Source: Actinomyces timonensis DSM 23838
GTDB taxonomy: Bacteria; Actinomycetota; Actinomycetes; Actinomycetales; Actinomycetaceae
Reading direction: 5' to 3'
DNA: 64,000 bases
NCBI RefSeq assembly: GCF_000295095.1
Contig: NZ_JH806632.1
Coordinates: forward strand, 191,985 to 255,984
Within the stretch, counting starts at the first letter, position 1; each line of letters starts with the position of its first letter. Under the pieces are notes generated by a model. It worked only from the letters and a program-made list of their open reading frames with translations. It was not told where the DNA came from and searched no databases. A program made the translations under genes and the position numbers. Shown piece by piece: positions 23,415 through 31,081 of the stretch.

Positions 23415-24434
23415 TCAGACGAGGCCCTGGGCGGCCAGCCAGTCGGCGGCGATGACCTCAGCGGCCAGTTGCTCCCCGGTGGAGCGGGCGTTGAGGGCGC
23501 GCAGCTCGCCCGGGGCGAGGCGCGCGCAGACCGCCTCGATGGCCTCCACGGCCGGGGCGGCGAGGCTCTCGGCGACGAGCGGCGTGACGCGCTGGGGCGC
23601 GATGAGCCCGGCGGGGTCCTCCAGCACCACGAGGCCGTTGGCCTCGATGGCGGGATCGGAGGAGTAGATGTCGGCGACGTCGACGCTCCCGTCGGTCAGC
23701 GCCTTGACGGTGAGCGGCCCGCCGGAGTCCTCCACGGGGGTGACCTCGACGTCGACGCCGTAGACGGACTTGACGCCCGCGGGCCCGTAGGGGCGGGCGA
23801 TGAACTCGCTGTTGGCGGCCATGCTCACGCCGCGCCCGAGACTGGCGAGGTCGCCGATGGAGACCAGGCCGTGTGCCTCGGCGCTGGAGCGGGTGACGGC
23901 GAAGGAGTCCTGGTCGGTCGCCTCGGCCGGGGGCAGGACCCGCAGTCCGGCGGGAAGGACGCGGGCCAGCTCCTCCTGGACGGCGTCGGCTGTGGCGGGG
24001 CTGGGGCTCGCAGCTCCCCCGCCGCTCCCCGTGCCCTCAGCACCCTCACTGCCCTCAGTGCTCCCGCCGCTCCCGGCGGGGCTTGCGCTCGCCGTCACCG
24101 AGGAGCGCTGGTAGTACTGCAGGAGGTTGCCGCCGTACTCGGGGATGACGTCGATGGAGCCGCTGGCGATCTCGGGCAGGTAGGCCTCGCGCTGGCCGAT
24201 GCGGAACTCCCGCTGGACCGTGAGCCCCTTGGCCTCGATGGCCTGGGCGAAGAGCTCGGCGATGATCTCGTTGGAGTAGTACTGCTGGCTGCCGACGACG
24301 ACGGCGCCGCGCCGGCGGTGGACGGCGAAGGGGTTCGCGTTGGAGCAGCCCGCCAGGAGGGCGGCGGTGCTGGCGCCCAGGCCCACGAGCATGGCGCGCC
24401 GGGTCGGCGGGGCGGGGCGGTTCAGGCGGTTCAT
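23415..24434 (-). CDS. Osmoprotectant ABC transporter substrate-binding lipoprotein (OpuAC/OpuBC-like)
   Basis: 339-residue lipoprotein with a basic N-terminus and lipobox LLAGC (cysteine near residue 30). The binding fold of the glycine betaine/choline OpuAC family is visible: VVGSQQYYSNEIIAELFAQAIEAKGL, IASGSIDVIPEYGGNLLQYY, FAVTRSSAEAHGLVSIGDLA, KALTDGSVDVADIYSSDPAI. A Gly/Ser-rich insertion (about residues 120-150) is unusual in the middle of the first lobe. Last gene of a four-gene operon; its start overlaps the preceding permease stop by 4 bp. Confidence 0.9.
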   Translation of the reverse strand: MNRLNRPAPPTRRAMLVGLGASTAALLAGCSNANPFAVHRRRGAVVVGSQQYYSNEIIAELFAQAIEAKGLTVQREFRIGQREAYLPEIASGSIDVIPEYGGNLLQYYQRSSVTASASPAGSGGSTEGSEGAEGTGSGGGAASPSPATADAVQEELARVLPAGLRVLPPAEATDQDSFAVTRSSAEAHGLVSIGDLASLGRGVSMAANSEFIARPYGPAGVKSVYGVDVEVTPVEDSGGPLTVKALTDGSVDVADIYSSDPAIEANGLVVLEDPAGLIAPQRVTPLVAESLAAPAVEAIEAVCARLAPGELRALNARSTGEQLAAEVIAADWLAAQGLV

Positions 24435-25111
24435 GAGGCCTCCTCGCGACGCTGCCGGGATCCCGCGGGGGCGCTGGCACGCTGGAGGAGCGCGAAGAGC
24501 GCCTCCGAGACGAGCGCCAGGGCGATGACCAGGAGCGCGGCGGCGAGCATGATCGGGTAGTCCTGGGTCTTCAGGCCGAGGAACATGAGCCGCCCCAGGC
24601 CCCCCGCGCCGGTGTAGGCCGCCAGGGTGCCTGTGGCGATGACCTGCAGGGAGGCGGCGCGCAGGCCGCCGAGCATGATGGGGGCGCCCAGCGGCATCTC
24701 GACCCGCGTGAGGATCTGGAGGGGGCTCATGCCCGCCCCCCGGGCGCCGTCGACGGCGGTGGGGTCCACGGACTCCACGCCCGAGTAGGCCCCGGCGAGG
24801 GCGGAGGGCAGGGCGAGGATGACCAGGGCGAGCATGGGGGCGGCGAGCCCGATGCCCAGCGCCAGGCCGAACATGGTGATGAGTCCCAGGGTGGGCAGGG
24901 CGCGCACGGCACCGGTGAGCGTGATGACGAGGGCCCGCCCGTGGCCGGTGTGCCCGATCCACCATCCGATGGGCATCCCGATGAGGGCGGCGATCGCCAC
25001 GGCGGCCAGCGAGTAGGCGGCGTGCTGGGCCAGGAGCCGGGCGATGCCCATGGAGCCGGACCAGTGGGCGCCGTCGGCGATATAGGCGAGGGCTTCCAGG
25101 AGGAGTCTCAT
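24431..25111 (-). CDS. Osmoprotectant ABC transporter permease (second)
   Basis: 226-residue inner-membrane permease with about six hydrophobic helices and the BPD_transp_1 EAA-like loop (DGARGAGMSPLQILTRVEMPLGAPIMLGGLR). It resembles OpuCD/ProW-type permeases for betaine, choline or carnitine. ATGA overlaps on both sides couple it to the other permease and the binding protein. Two different permeases suggest a heterodimeric channel, as in OpuC. Confidence 0.9.
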   Translation of the reverse strand: MRLLLEALAYIADGAHWSGSMGIARLLAQHAAYSLAAVAIAALIGMPIGWWIGHTGHGRALVITLTGAVRALPTLGLITMFGLALGIGLAAPMLALVILALPSALAGAYSGVESVDPTAVDGARGAGMSPLQILTRVEMPLGAPIMLGGLRAASLQVIATGTLAAYTGAGGLGRLMFLGLKTQDYPIMLAAALLVIALALVSEALFALLQRASAPAGSRQRREEAS

Positions 25112-25770
25112 GCGGCGGTCCTCCCTCTCCGGGCGCCACCGCCGCGGGTCCAGGGCATGAGGAGGCGTCCGCCGGCCACGATGAGCAGGTCCACCACGAG
25201 AGCGGTCAGGGCGGTGAGGCCCACCCCGGCGATGATCTCGGGCCAGATGCCCCGCTCGAAGCCGTCGGTGAAGAGCCAGCCGAGGCTGCGCACGCCGAGG
25301 ACCGCGCCGACCGTGGTCAGGGAGATCGTGGAGACTGTGGCGACCCTCAGGGCGGCGACGATCGCCGGGCCCGCCAGGGGCAGCTCGACGCCGAGGAATC
25401 GGCGCAGGCGCCCCATGCCCATCGCCGTGGCGGCGTCGAGGGCGCGGTGGTCGACGGCGTCGAGGGCCTCGACGGTGGCGGGGACGAGGAGGGCGAGGGC
25501 GTAGAGGGCCAGGGCGACGACGACGTTGAGGGTCGATCGGATGCCGGTGGCCAGGATGATCGGCAGGATGACGAACAGCGCGAGGGAGGGGATCGCGTAG
25601 AGGAGGGACGCGGCGGTGGTGATGAGGCCGCGCAGGGGGCGGACCCGCTGGGCCAGGCGCGCCAGGGGAATGGTGATGAGCAGGGCGACGGCGATCGCGG
25701 GCAGCGCCTGGGCGAGGTGGGAGCCCAGGCAGCTGAGGATGAGGCTGCGACTGGCCAGGATCCAGGTCAT
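25108..25770 (-). CDS. Osmoprotectant ABC transporter permease (first)
   Basis: 220-residue permease with five or six membrane helices and the EAA motif ALDAATAMGMGRLRRFLGVELPLAGPAIVAALR. It pairs with the permease encoded just downstream. The sequence TIPLARLAQRVRPLRG and LLYAIPSLALFVILPIIL match OpuCB-like permeases. Start ATG overlaps the ATPase stop by 4 bp. Confidence 0.9.
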   Translation of the reverse strand: MTWILASRSLILSCLGSHLAQALPAIAVALLITIPLARLAQRVRPLRGLITTAASLLYAIPSLALFVILPIILATGIRSTLNVVVALALYALALLVPATVEALDAVDHRALDAATAMGMGRLRRFLGVELPLAGPAIVAALRVATVSTISLTTVGAVLGVRSLGWLFTDGFERGIWPEIIAGVGLTALTALVVDLLIVAGGRLLMPWTRGGGARRGRTAA

Positions 25771-26666
25771 GGACGGGGCACCTCGGCGCGCTCGGGCGCG
25801 GGGGCCGCTGCTGCGGGGGGCACCGCTGCCGGGGCCAGCGCGGGGCTGGCGCCGGAGTCGCGCACGGCGGTCTCGCGCAGGCGGGAGGCGCGGATGTCGT
25901 CGTCGAGGCCGAGGAAGCGCTCGACGAAGGCGTCGGCCGGGTGGTGGAGGATCTGCGGGCCGCTCCCGCGCTGGGCGATGCGGGCGCCCTCGCGCAGGAC
26001 GATGATCTCGTCGCCCAGGGCCAGGGCCTCGTCGACGTCGTGGGTGACGAACAGGATCGTCTTGCCGAGCTCGCGCTGGAGGCGGGCGGTCTCGGCCTGC
26101 AGCTCGCGGCGCACGAGGGGGTCGACGGCGCCGAAGGGCTCGTCCATGAGGAGGATCGCGGGGTCGGCAGCGAGCGCGCGGGCGACCCCGACCCTCTGGG
26201 CCTGCCCGCCGGAGAGCTCGTGGGGGTAGCGCTCGGCCAGGGCCGGGTCGAGGCCGAGGATGTCCATGAGCTCGTGGGCGCGGTGGGCGGCCTGCGCCCG
26301 GCCAGTGCCGTTGAGGCGGGGCACGAGGGTGATGTTGTCGATGACGCGGCGATGCGGCAGGAGGCCGCCGTTCTGCATGACGTAGCCGATGGAGCGGCGC
26401 AGGGCGACGGGGTCGCGCCCCGCGACGTCCTCGCCGTCGATGAGGACGCGCCCGCTGGAGGGCTCGACCATCCGGTTGACCATGCGCATGAGCGTCGTCT
26501 TGCCCGAGCCCGACGAGCCGAGCAGGACGGTGGTGGTGCCCGGCGCGATCGTGGCGCTGAAGGCGTCGACGGCGGGGCCTGCGGCGGTGCCCGTTCCCTG
26601 GCGCTTGGCGCGCCGGGGGACGGGGTAGCGCTTGGTGACGGAGTCGAACTCGATCTCGCCACTCAT
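25767..26666 (-). CDS. Osmoprotectant ABC transporter ATP-binding protein (ProV/OpuCA-like)
   Basis: 299-residue ATPase, first gene of the operon. Walker A GSSGSGKTT near residue 51, Q-loop, signature ELSGGQAQRVGVARAL, Walker B AILLMDEPFGAVDPLVR, H-loop FVTHDVDEAL. The C-terminal extension is Ala/Pro-rich and short; a CBS domain, found in many OpuCA proteins, is not evident. The ATG at 26666 is chosen because GAGGAGAGC lies 7 bases upstream. Uptake of betaine-type osmolytes would protect against osmotic stress. Confidence 0.9.
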   Translation of the reverse strand: MSGEIEFDSVTKRYPVPRRAKRQGTGTAAGPAVDAFSATIAPGTTTVLLGSSGSGKTTLMRMVNRMVEPSSGRVLIDGEDVAGRDPVALRRSIGYVMQNGGLLPHRRVIDNITLVPRLNGTGRAQAAHRAHELMDILGLDPALAERYPHELSGGQAQRVGVARALAADPAILLMDEPFGAVDPLVRRELQAETARLQRELGKTILFVTHDVDEALALGDEIIVLREGARIAQRGSGPQILHHPADAFVERFLGLDDDIRASRLRETAVRDSGASPALAPAAVPPAAAAPAPERAEVPRP

Positions 26667-26938
26667 CGATGTGCTCTCCTCGTGGTGTGGGCCTGGGTTG
26701 CCACCCATTCGGTCTGGGCATCTCGCGACGCCGCGGGTGCTGTCCGCACGGGCCAACACCCGATCGGGCTATCCCATTCCCCGCACCTGGGAAGGGCCTC
26801 CATGCCCGCTCCGAATCCTCGCAGAATCCTCGACGCCGGCGACATTCTGCACCCAACCTGCGGCCACAACATGGCGACGGCGAGGCGACGGCCCACCCGA
26901 GGTACCGCTGCCGCGCGTCCACCCTCCCGCCCCTTCAT

Positions 26939-26969
26939 CGAGACCGGTCAATATCAGGATCGAAACCGG
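26939..26969. repeat. Dispersed GAGACCGG/GAAACCGG intergenic repeat, copy 2
   Basis: CGAGACCGGTCAATATCAGG followed by ATCGAAACCGG. It matches the block at 50840-50870 in 30 of 31 positions or nearly so. It lies in the 402-bp gap upstream of the osmoprotectant operon, which otherwise holds only a transposase-like remnant (26978-27055). Confidence 0.65.
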
Positions 26970-26977
26970 CGGCGGGT

Positions 26978-27055
26978 TCAGGTGGTGGTTGCACCGTTGA
27001 TGATCTCGTTGAGTTTCTCAGATGGGGTCATGGCGTTCAACACCAGGCGGGGGCC
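26978..27055 (-). pseudogene. Possible C-terminal remnant of an IS30-like transposase
   Basis: The minus-strand frame ends PRLVLNAMTPSEKLNEII and a short tail, then a stop at 26978. The pattern 'RPR..L...TP.E.L..ll' is the usual C-terminus of IS30-family transposases. Upstream of it the frame runs into the VOC gene, so only about 25 codons survive. No terminal inverted repeats were seen. The match is short, so the call is tentative. Confidence 0.4.
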
Positions 27056-27068
27056 TCCCGCCGTCGGC

Positions 27069-27461
27069 TCAGCGGTACGCGGCCACGATCTCCACGCGGT
27101 TCCCCTCCGGATCGAGGAGGGCGGCCTCGTAGTAGCCATCGCCTGTGCGGCGCGGGCCGTCGACCACCTCGACGCCTCCCTCGCGCAGTCTCCGCGCGAG
27201 GTCATCCACGGCGTCGGTGTCCTCGACGGCGAAGGAGACATGCGCCCAGCCGAACCGGTCCCCCGCGCCGTCATCGGCGACGTCGGGGCGGGTCATGAGC
27301 TCCAGGCGCGCGCCTCCGCCGAAATCGAGGATGTAGGTGCGCAGGCCGGTGCGGGGATTGTGGTAGAGCTCGTTGGGCCTCCCGCCGAACCAGGTGGCGT
27401 AGAACTCCCTGGCCCCCTCGAGGTCCCTCACCCACACAGCGGCGTGATCGATCGTGGGCAT
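27069..27461 (-). CDS. VOC (glyoxalase/bleomycin-resistance) family protein
   Basis: 130-residue single-domain VOC protein. It begins MPTIDHAAVWVRDLEGAREFY, has the paired beta-alpha-beta units (RLELMTRPDV, GWAHVSFAVEDTDAVDDLARRL) and ends GYYEAALLDPEGNRVEIVAAY. His6, Glu (RLELM), His (WAHVSF) and Glu (RVEIV) are at the usual metal-ligand positions, so it may be a glyoxalase-I-like or other lactone/thiol enzyme. Substrate unknown. The next gene upstream starts 10 bp away on the same strand and may be co-transcribed. Confidence 0.88.
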   Translation of the reverse strand: MPTIDHAAVWVRDLEGAREFYATWFGGRPNELYHNPRTGLRTYILDFGGGARLELMTRPDVADDGAGDRFGWAHVSFAVEDTDAVDDLARRLREGGVEVVDGPRRTGDGYYEAALLDPEGNRVEIVAAYR

Positions 27462-27471
27462 ATCGTCCTCC

Positions 27472-28521
27472 TCAGCGCGTTCCCACGCGCGGTGGCGCGG
27501 GCTCTCCGGTGAATGCGGATGCCGGCCCGCAGATGAGAAGCATCGCTGCCGGGATCTCAACATAGACATGGTAGGCGGCCAGCGTCGAGTAGAGCTGGTT
27601 GCCCTGGCGGGAATCCATGACGAACAGGACGAGCAGGATCGCTCCCGTGACCAGGGCGAGCACCGGGACCCTCCACCTCCGCAGTCGTGGGATCGCGCGA
27701 TCGAAACTCGTGTTGATCTCCGGCGCGGCCCACGGCAGGAAAGCCACCCAGACCACATAGTGCATGGAATGGGTGAACGCGAAGCAGGCGAGGTAGCGGG
27801 CCTCCAGGCCTGCGGCGCTGCCCGGCGGGGTCGCGGAGGAGGTGAGCAGGTCCGCCAGCGAGGACCATGTGGAGACGATGCCCGGCTCAGTGCTGATCCA
27901 GGCATCCAGGGCCCCGGAGATGAAGACGAGTGGCACCACGAGCGCCCAGAGGCACTGGACCGCCATGAACGCCCTGCGCCGCGCCGTCGAGGAGATCCGG
28001 CGCGACCAGTCCCAGAGGAAGATCAACGGGACGGCGTTGTGGGCGTGGGTGAGGGCGCAGAGGTACCAGTCCTCGCGAATCATGCAGGCGACGGCCAGTG
28101 GCACCGCGACGGCGATGACGATCAGCGCCGTTCGACGCCGCAGCACGAGCACCGCCATAAGCGCCAGCAGCGCGTAGGCGATCCCGATCTCCGCGGCGCT
28201 GCCGACGCCGGGCAGCATCACGCCGAGGATCCGGGAGAGCGCGGCGAAGGACAGGATCGCGACGATGGCCCAGCCCAGGGTGGGTCGGTTGATGGGCGCG
28301 AAGCGGCCGACGACGTAGCGCAGCTCGAGGACCACATGCGCCATCCCGCAGAAAGCCAGCCCGATGACGCTCACGGGGGTGGCCCAGCGGATGGAGGCGG
28401 CGGCGAGGAGGACGGTGGCGGCGCCGAAGGCCGCGGTGACGAGGCGGGCACGCCCATCTGGAAGGCGCGGCGGGGGTGGATCGAGCGCGGCCCTCGCGGC
28501 GTTGCGATCGGGGCGGGGCAC
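27472..28521 (-). CDS. Polytopic membrane protein with conserved-looking histidines, unknown function
   Basis: 349 residues with about nine or ten hydrophobic helices. Histidines occur within or next to helices in GMAHVVLELRYVVGRF, CALTHAHNAVPLIFLWDWSR, FTHSMHYVVWVAFLPW and AAYHVYVEIPAAML. Intramembrane histidine patterns of this kind are seen in Brp/Blh-type carotenoid dioxygenases and other metal-dependent membrane enzymes. No family could be named with confidence. The operon order is small membrane protein (28526-28774), this gene, then the VOC protein, all on the minus strand with gaps of 4 and 10 bp. Confidence 0.75.
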   Translation of the reverse strand: MPRPDRNAARAALDPPPPRLPDGRARLVTAAFGAATVLLAAASIRWATPVSVIGLAFCGMAHVVLELRYVVGRFAPINRPTLGWAIVAILSFAALSRILGVMLPGVGSAAEIGIAYALLALMAVLVLRRRTALIVIAVAVPLAVACMIREDWYLCALTHAHNAVPLIFLWDWSRRISSTARRRAFMAVQCLWALVVPLVFISGALDAWISTEPGIVSTWSSLADLLTSSATPPGSAAGLEARYLACFAFTHSMHYVVWVAFLPWAAPEINTSFDRAIPRLRRWRVPVLALVTGAILLVLFVMDSRQGNQLYSTLAAYHVYVEIPAAMLLICGPASAFTGEPAPPRVGTR

Positions 28522-28525
28522 GGCT

Positions 28526-28774
28526 CTACTTCCGCCGGGAGAGGATGATCGCGATGATGGCGACGACGAGGATGATGACGACGACGATCAGCGCGACGAG
28601 CAGGAGCGGGGAGCTCCCCGACGTGACCTCGTCGACTGGATCGGGGGCGACATCCAGGGGCAGAAGCTCTCCCCCCGGCCCCCGGAGGCGGGAGCCGGGC
28701 AAGCCGATGCCCCGAGCGGGAGCGAAGGGCAGGGAGGACGCGAGTGCGACAATCCAGAGGGCGAAGGGAATCAT
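28526..28774 (-). CDS. Small two-helix membrane protein
   Basis: 82 residues. The N-terminus is a hydrophobic signal-like segment (MIPFALWIVALASSLPFA). A polar linker (LLPLDVAPDPVDEVTSGSSP) is followed by a strong C-terminal membrane anchor (LLLVALIVVVIILVVAIIA) ending in a short basic tail. The stop is 4 bp from the start of the polytopic membrane protein, which suggests a functional pair. No homologous family recognised. Confidence 0.65.
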   Translation of the reverse strand: MIPFALWIVALASSLPFAPARGIGLPGSRLRGPGGELLPLDVAPDPVDEVTSGSSPLLLVALIVVVIILVVAIIAIILSRRK

Positions 28775-28807
28775 GGCATCCAGTGTCGCCCTGAGGAGGA
28801 GGTGATT

Positions 28808-29248
28808 GTGAGCGTTTGGTCGAGTTGGTGGCCCGCCGCCTTGGACGGCGAGTGGACGATGGCCTTCCTCCTCACCCTCGCCATCGAGGTCCCGGTCTAT
28901 ATGACCTGCTCGGGGCTTCTGGGATGGTGGGCGACGGGCAGGACGCCCGGGGGCGGGCGCGGCACCGCACCGAAACGCGCCCCGGACCACGCCCCGTCCC
29001 GCCCGGCTCACGCGCTTGGCTGGTCGCTCGCGGTCAACCTCACTCATCCGCTGCTGTGGCTGGCCGCCCCTCCGACCCTGGCGCTGCTCGTCGTGGCGGA
29101 GGCGCTGGTCGCCGCAGTCGAGGGGCTGGCGTGGTGCTGGGCGTGGTGGCACCGCGGGGTCAGGGATCGACTCGTCGCCGGTGGTCTGGTGACAGCGGGC
29201 CTGGCCAATGCCCTGTCATGGCTGACGGGCATTCTCCTCTTCGCCTAG
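28808..29248 (+). CDS. Small integral membrane protein, unknown function
   Basis: 146 residues from a GTG preceded by GGAGGAGG 8 bases upstream. Four hydrophobic helices are predicted (MAFLLTLAIEVPVYMTCSGLLGWW, AVNLTHPLLWLAAPPTLALL, AEALVAAVEGLAWCWAWW, VAGGLVTAGLANALSWLTGILL), with a Pro/Arg-rich loop between the first and second. It is divergent from the 82-residue membrane protein with only 33 bp between starts, so promoters overlap. It is convergent with the Dcu carrier gene. No family recognised. Confidence 0.7.
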   Translation: MSVWSSWWPAALDGEWTMAFLLTLAIEVPVYMTCSGLLGWWATGRTPGGGRGTAPKRAPDHAPSRPAHALGWSLAVNLTHPLLWLAAPPTLALLVVAEALVAAVEGLAWCWAWWHRGVRDRLVAGGLVTAGLANALSWLTGILLFA

Positions 29249-29282
29249 TGCTTCAAGCGCGCCGCAGCGCCGCGCCGCCGCC

Positions 29283-30593
29283 TCAGACGACCACGGCACC
29301 GATGACGAATCCCAGGGCGACGGTGACGATGATCGCCGCCGTGCCCGGCAGGACGAAGGGGTGCGCGAAGACATTGCTGCCGACCCGCGTGGACCCGGTG
29401 TCGTCCATCTCCATGGCGGCGACCGTCGTCGGGTAGTTGGGCAGGAGGTAGTAGTTCGCTACCGCCGGGTAGCTCGCCACGAGCGCGACCGCGGGGAGCC
29501 CGAGCCCCACCATGAGCGGCATGAAGGCGCTGGTCGTGGCCGCGTGGGAGAACATGAGCGGGGCGGCGAAGTAGAAGAACACTGCGGCCAGCCAGGGCGC
29601 CGACTGCAGCGGCCCGGACAGCGCGTCGGAGATCGTGCTGGTGTAGTGCGTGACGAAGGTGTTCCCGAGCCAGGCCAGTCCCATGATGCACACGGCGGCG
29701 GTCATGCCGGCGCGGAAGGTGTCCTGGGAGGTGATCGACGCCGTCGGCTTCTTGGCGAGCACGCAGATGAGCGCCGCCGTGGTGAGCATGATGAGCATGA
29801 TGGCGACGGTGGAGTCCATGGGCGCGTCCTTCACGAGCCCGAGCTCCTCCGAGGTGATCGTGGCGTAGGCGACGGCGGCGATGAGCGCGCCGATGAAGAG
29901 CCAGAGGCTGGTGACGGCGGCGGGAGCGGCCACGTAGGAGTCGTCCCCTGCCGTGGAGGGCTTGATGAGGCCGGCGGCCTTGCGCTCCTTGTAGACCGGG
30001 TCGTCGGCGAGCTCGCAGCCCTGGCGCGCCGAGACGATCGCGCCGACGGCGCATCCGATGAAGGTCGTGGGGACGACGACGGCGAGGCACTCGAGGTAGC
30101 CGACGCCGATGGGCTCGAGCGCGACGACGAGAGCCACCATCGCCGCGGAGATCGGGGAGGCCGCCACTCCCACCTGCGACGCGACGACGGCGATGGACAG
30201 GGGGCGCGAGGGCCGGATGGAGTGCTCCTTGCAGACGTCGACGATGACGGGGATGACGGAGTACGCGGTGTGCCCGGTGCCGCACAGGAAGGACATGAGG
30301 AAGGTGACGAAGGGCGCCAGGTAGACGATATGGCTGGGGTGGCGCCTCAGCAGCACTTCGGTGAGGTGGACAAGGTGGTCCATGGCGCCCGCGACTTGGA
30401 GCGCGGCGACCGTGCAGATGACGGACATGATGATCCCGATGACGGACCATGGGACGTCTTTCGTGGTGGCGTCGACGCCCGTGGCGACGAGCACGAGGAC
30501 GCCGGCGGCGCCCATGAGGCCGATGCCGACGCCGGCCAGGCGCGCGCCAAGGATGATGAAGACGAGGACGACGAGAATATGGAACCAGATCAT
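29283..30593 (-). CDS. Anaerobic C4-dicarboxylate transporter (DcuA/DcuB family)
   Basis: 436-residue carrier with about 11-12 helices. Family motifs include LAGVGIGLMGAAGVLVL, LLRRHPSHIVYLAPFVTFLMSFLCGTGHTAYSVIPVI, IRPSRPLSIAVVASQVGVAASPISAAMVALV, and the late YYLLPNYPTTVAAMEMD...GSNVFAHPFVLPG. Dcu carriers exchange fumarate or aspartate for succinate in anaerobic fumarate respiration. A class II fumarase gene lies 2.2 kb away (32758-34179), which fits C4-dicarboxylate metabolism in a facultative anaerobe. Start MIWFHILVV is the usual one. Confidence 0.92.
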   Translation of the reverse strand: MIWFHILVVLVFIILGARLAGVGIGLMGAAGVLVLVATGVDATTKDVPWSVIGIIMSVICTVAALQVAGAMDHLVHLTEVLLRRHPSHIVYLAPFVTFLMSFLCGTGHTAYSVIPVIVDVCKEHSIRPSRPLSIAVVASQVGVAASPISAAMVALVVALEPIGVGYLECLAVVVPTTFIGCAVGAIVSARQGCELADDPVYKERKAAGLIKPSTAGDDSYVAAPAAVTSLWLFIGALIAAVAYATITSEELGLVKDAPMDSTVAIMLIMLTTAALICVLAKKPTASITSQDTFRAGMTAAVCIMGLAWLGNTFVTHYTSTISDALSGPLQSAPWLAAVFFYFAAPLMFSHAATTSAFMPLMVGLGLPAVALVASYPAVANYYLLPNYPTTVAAMEMDDTGSTRVGSNVFAHPFVLPGTAAIIVTVALGFVIGAVVV

Positions 30594-30750
30594 GAGGTGC
30601 CTCCATTGGCAGAGGTTCCGAGCATCGCGTGCCGATTACCCGTGCACCCGAGGATACTGACATCGCGTCACCCTCGCCGCAGTTATCCCAGATAGAGGAC
30701 GGTTTCACCATCCTCGACACGCCCCCGGGCCCACAATAGGAAGCGCATTG

Positions 30751-30782
30751 AAGGCCCGCTCCCTCGACGGCGAGCGGGCCTT
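30751..30782 (-). terminator. Terminator after the 48-codon gene
   Basis: AAGGCCCGCTC (30751-30761) pairs with GAGCGGGCCTT (30772-30782), an 11-bp perfect stem with a 10-base loop. Read on the minus strand it lies 20 bp after the stop of the small gene at 30803-30949. Confidence 0.75.
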
Positions 30783-30802
30783 CTCGCGATATCCCGCGAG
30801 AT

Positions 30803-30949
30803 TTACGCAGCGATCAACGAGTCGGCATCGATGCGGCCAGCGAGGTAATCGGTGGTGCGGCGAATGCCGTCGCGACGGCTGTCGGCGATGGCGTACCAAC
30901 GGTCGAGGAGAGCGGAGAAAACAGCGAGAAGACCACGGTTGCTGAGCAT
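30803..30949 (-). CDS. 48-residue small protein, unknown
   Basis: A short gene supported by a complete expression unit: AAGGAG 9 bases before the ATG, 48 codons, and a strong hairpin terminator 20 bp after the TAA. The product starts MLSNRGLLAVFSALLDRWYA and continues IADSRRDGIRRTTDYLAGRI. A hydrophobic first helix with aromatic residues is followed by a polar, Arg/Asp-rich helix. There is no signal peptidase site, and no family is recognised. It is divergent from the DeoR-type regulator gene, with several palindromes between them, so it may be a regulated target of that protein. Confidence 0.65.
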   Translation of the reverse strand: MLSNRGLLAVFSALLDRWYAIADSRRDGIRRTTDYLAGRIDADSLIAA

Positions 30950-30999
30950 GTCAATCACTCCTTGAATCGATGGAGATCCTTGGAATCTCCTGTCTTATT

Positions 31000-31066
31000 C
31001 TTGATGACATCAAGACTAGAAGATCATTTGATCATCCGATATGATCACTTCGAAGCAAAACGATCA
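31000..31066. promoter_or_regulatory. Palindromes and -10 element between the small gene and the DeoR-type regulator
   Basis: A perfect palindrome TCTTGATG-A-CATCAAGA spans 31000-31016. GATCA is repeated at 31022, 31030, 31043 and 31062, two of them as TGATCA palindromes. TATGAT at 31040-31045 is a good -10 for the rightward regulator gene. The AT-rich composition stands out from the surroundings and is likely the binding region of the DeoR-type protein. Confidence 0.6.
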
Positions 31067-31081
31067 TGCATGGAGGGCGTC

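Noticed and set aside
26667-26938. A coding region upstream of the osmoprotectant operon
   Set aside because: Open frames here are short, lack an SD and show no similarity; only the dispersed repeat and a transposase-like tail are supported.
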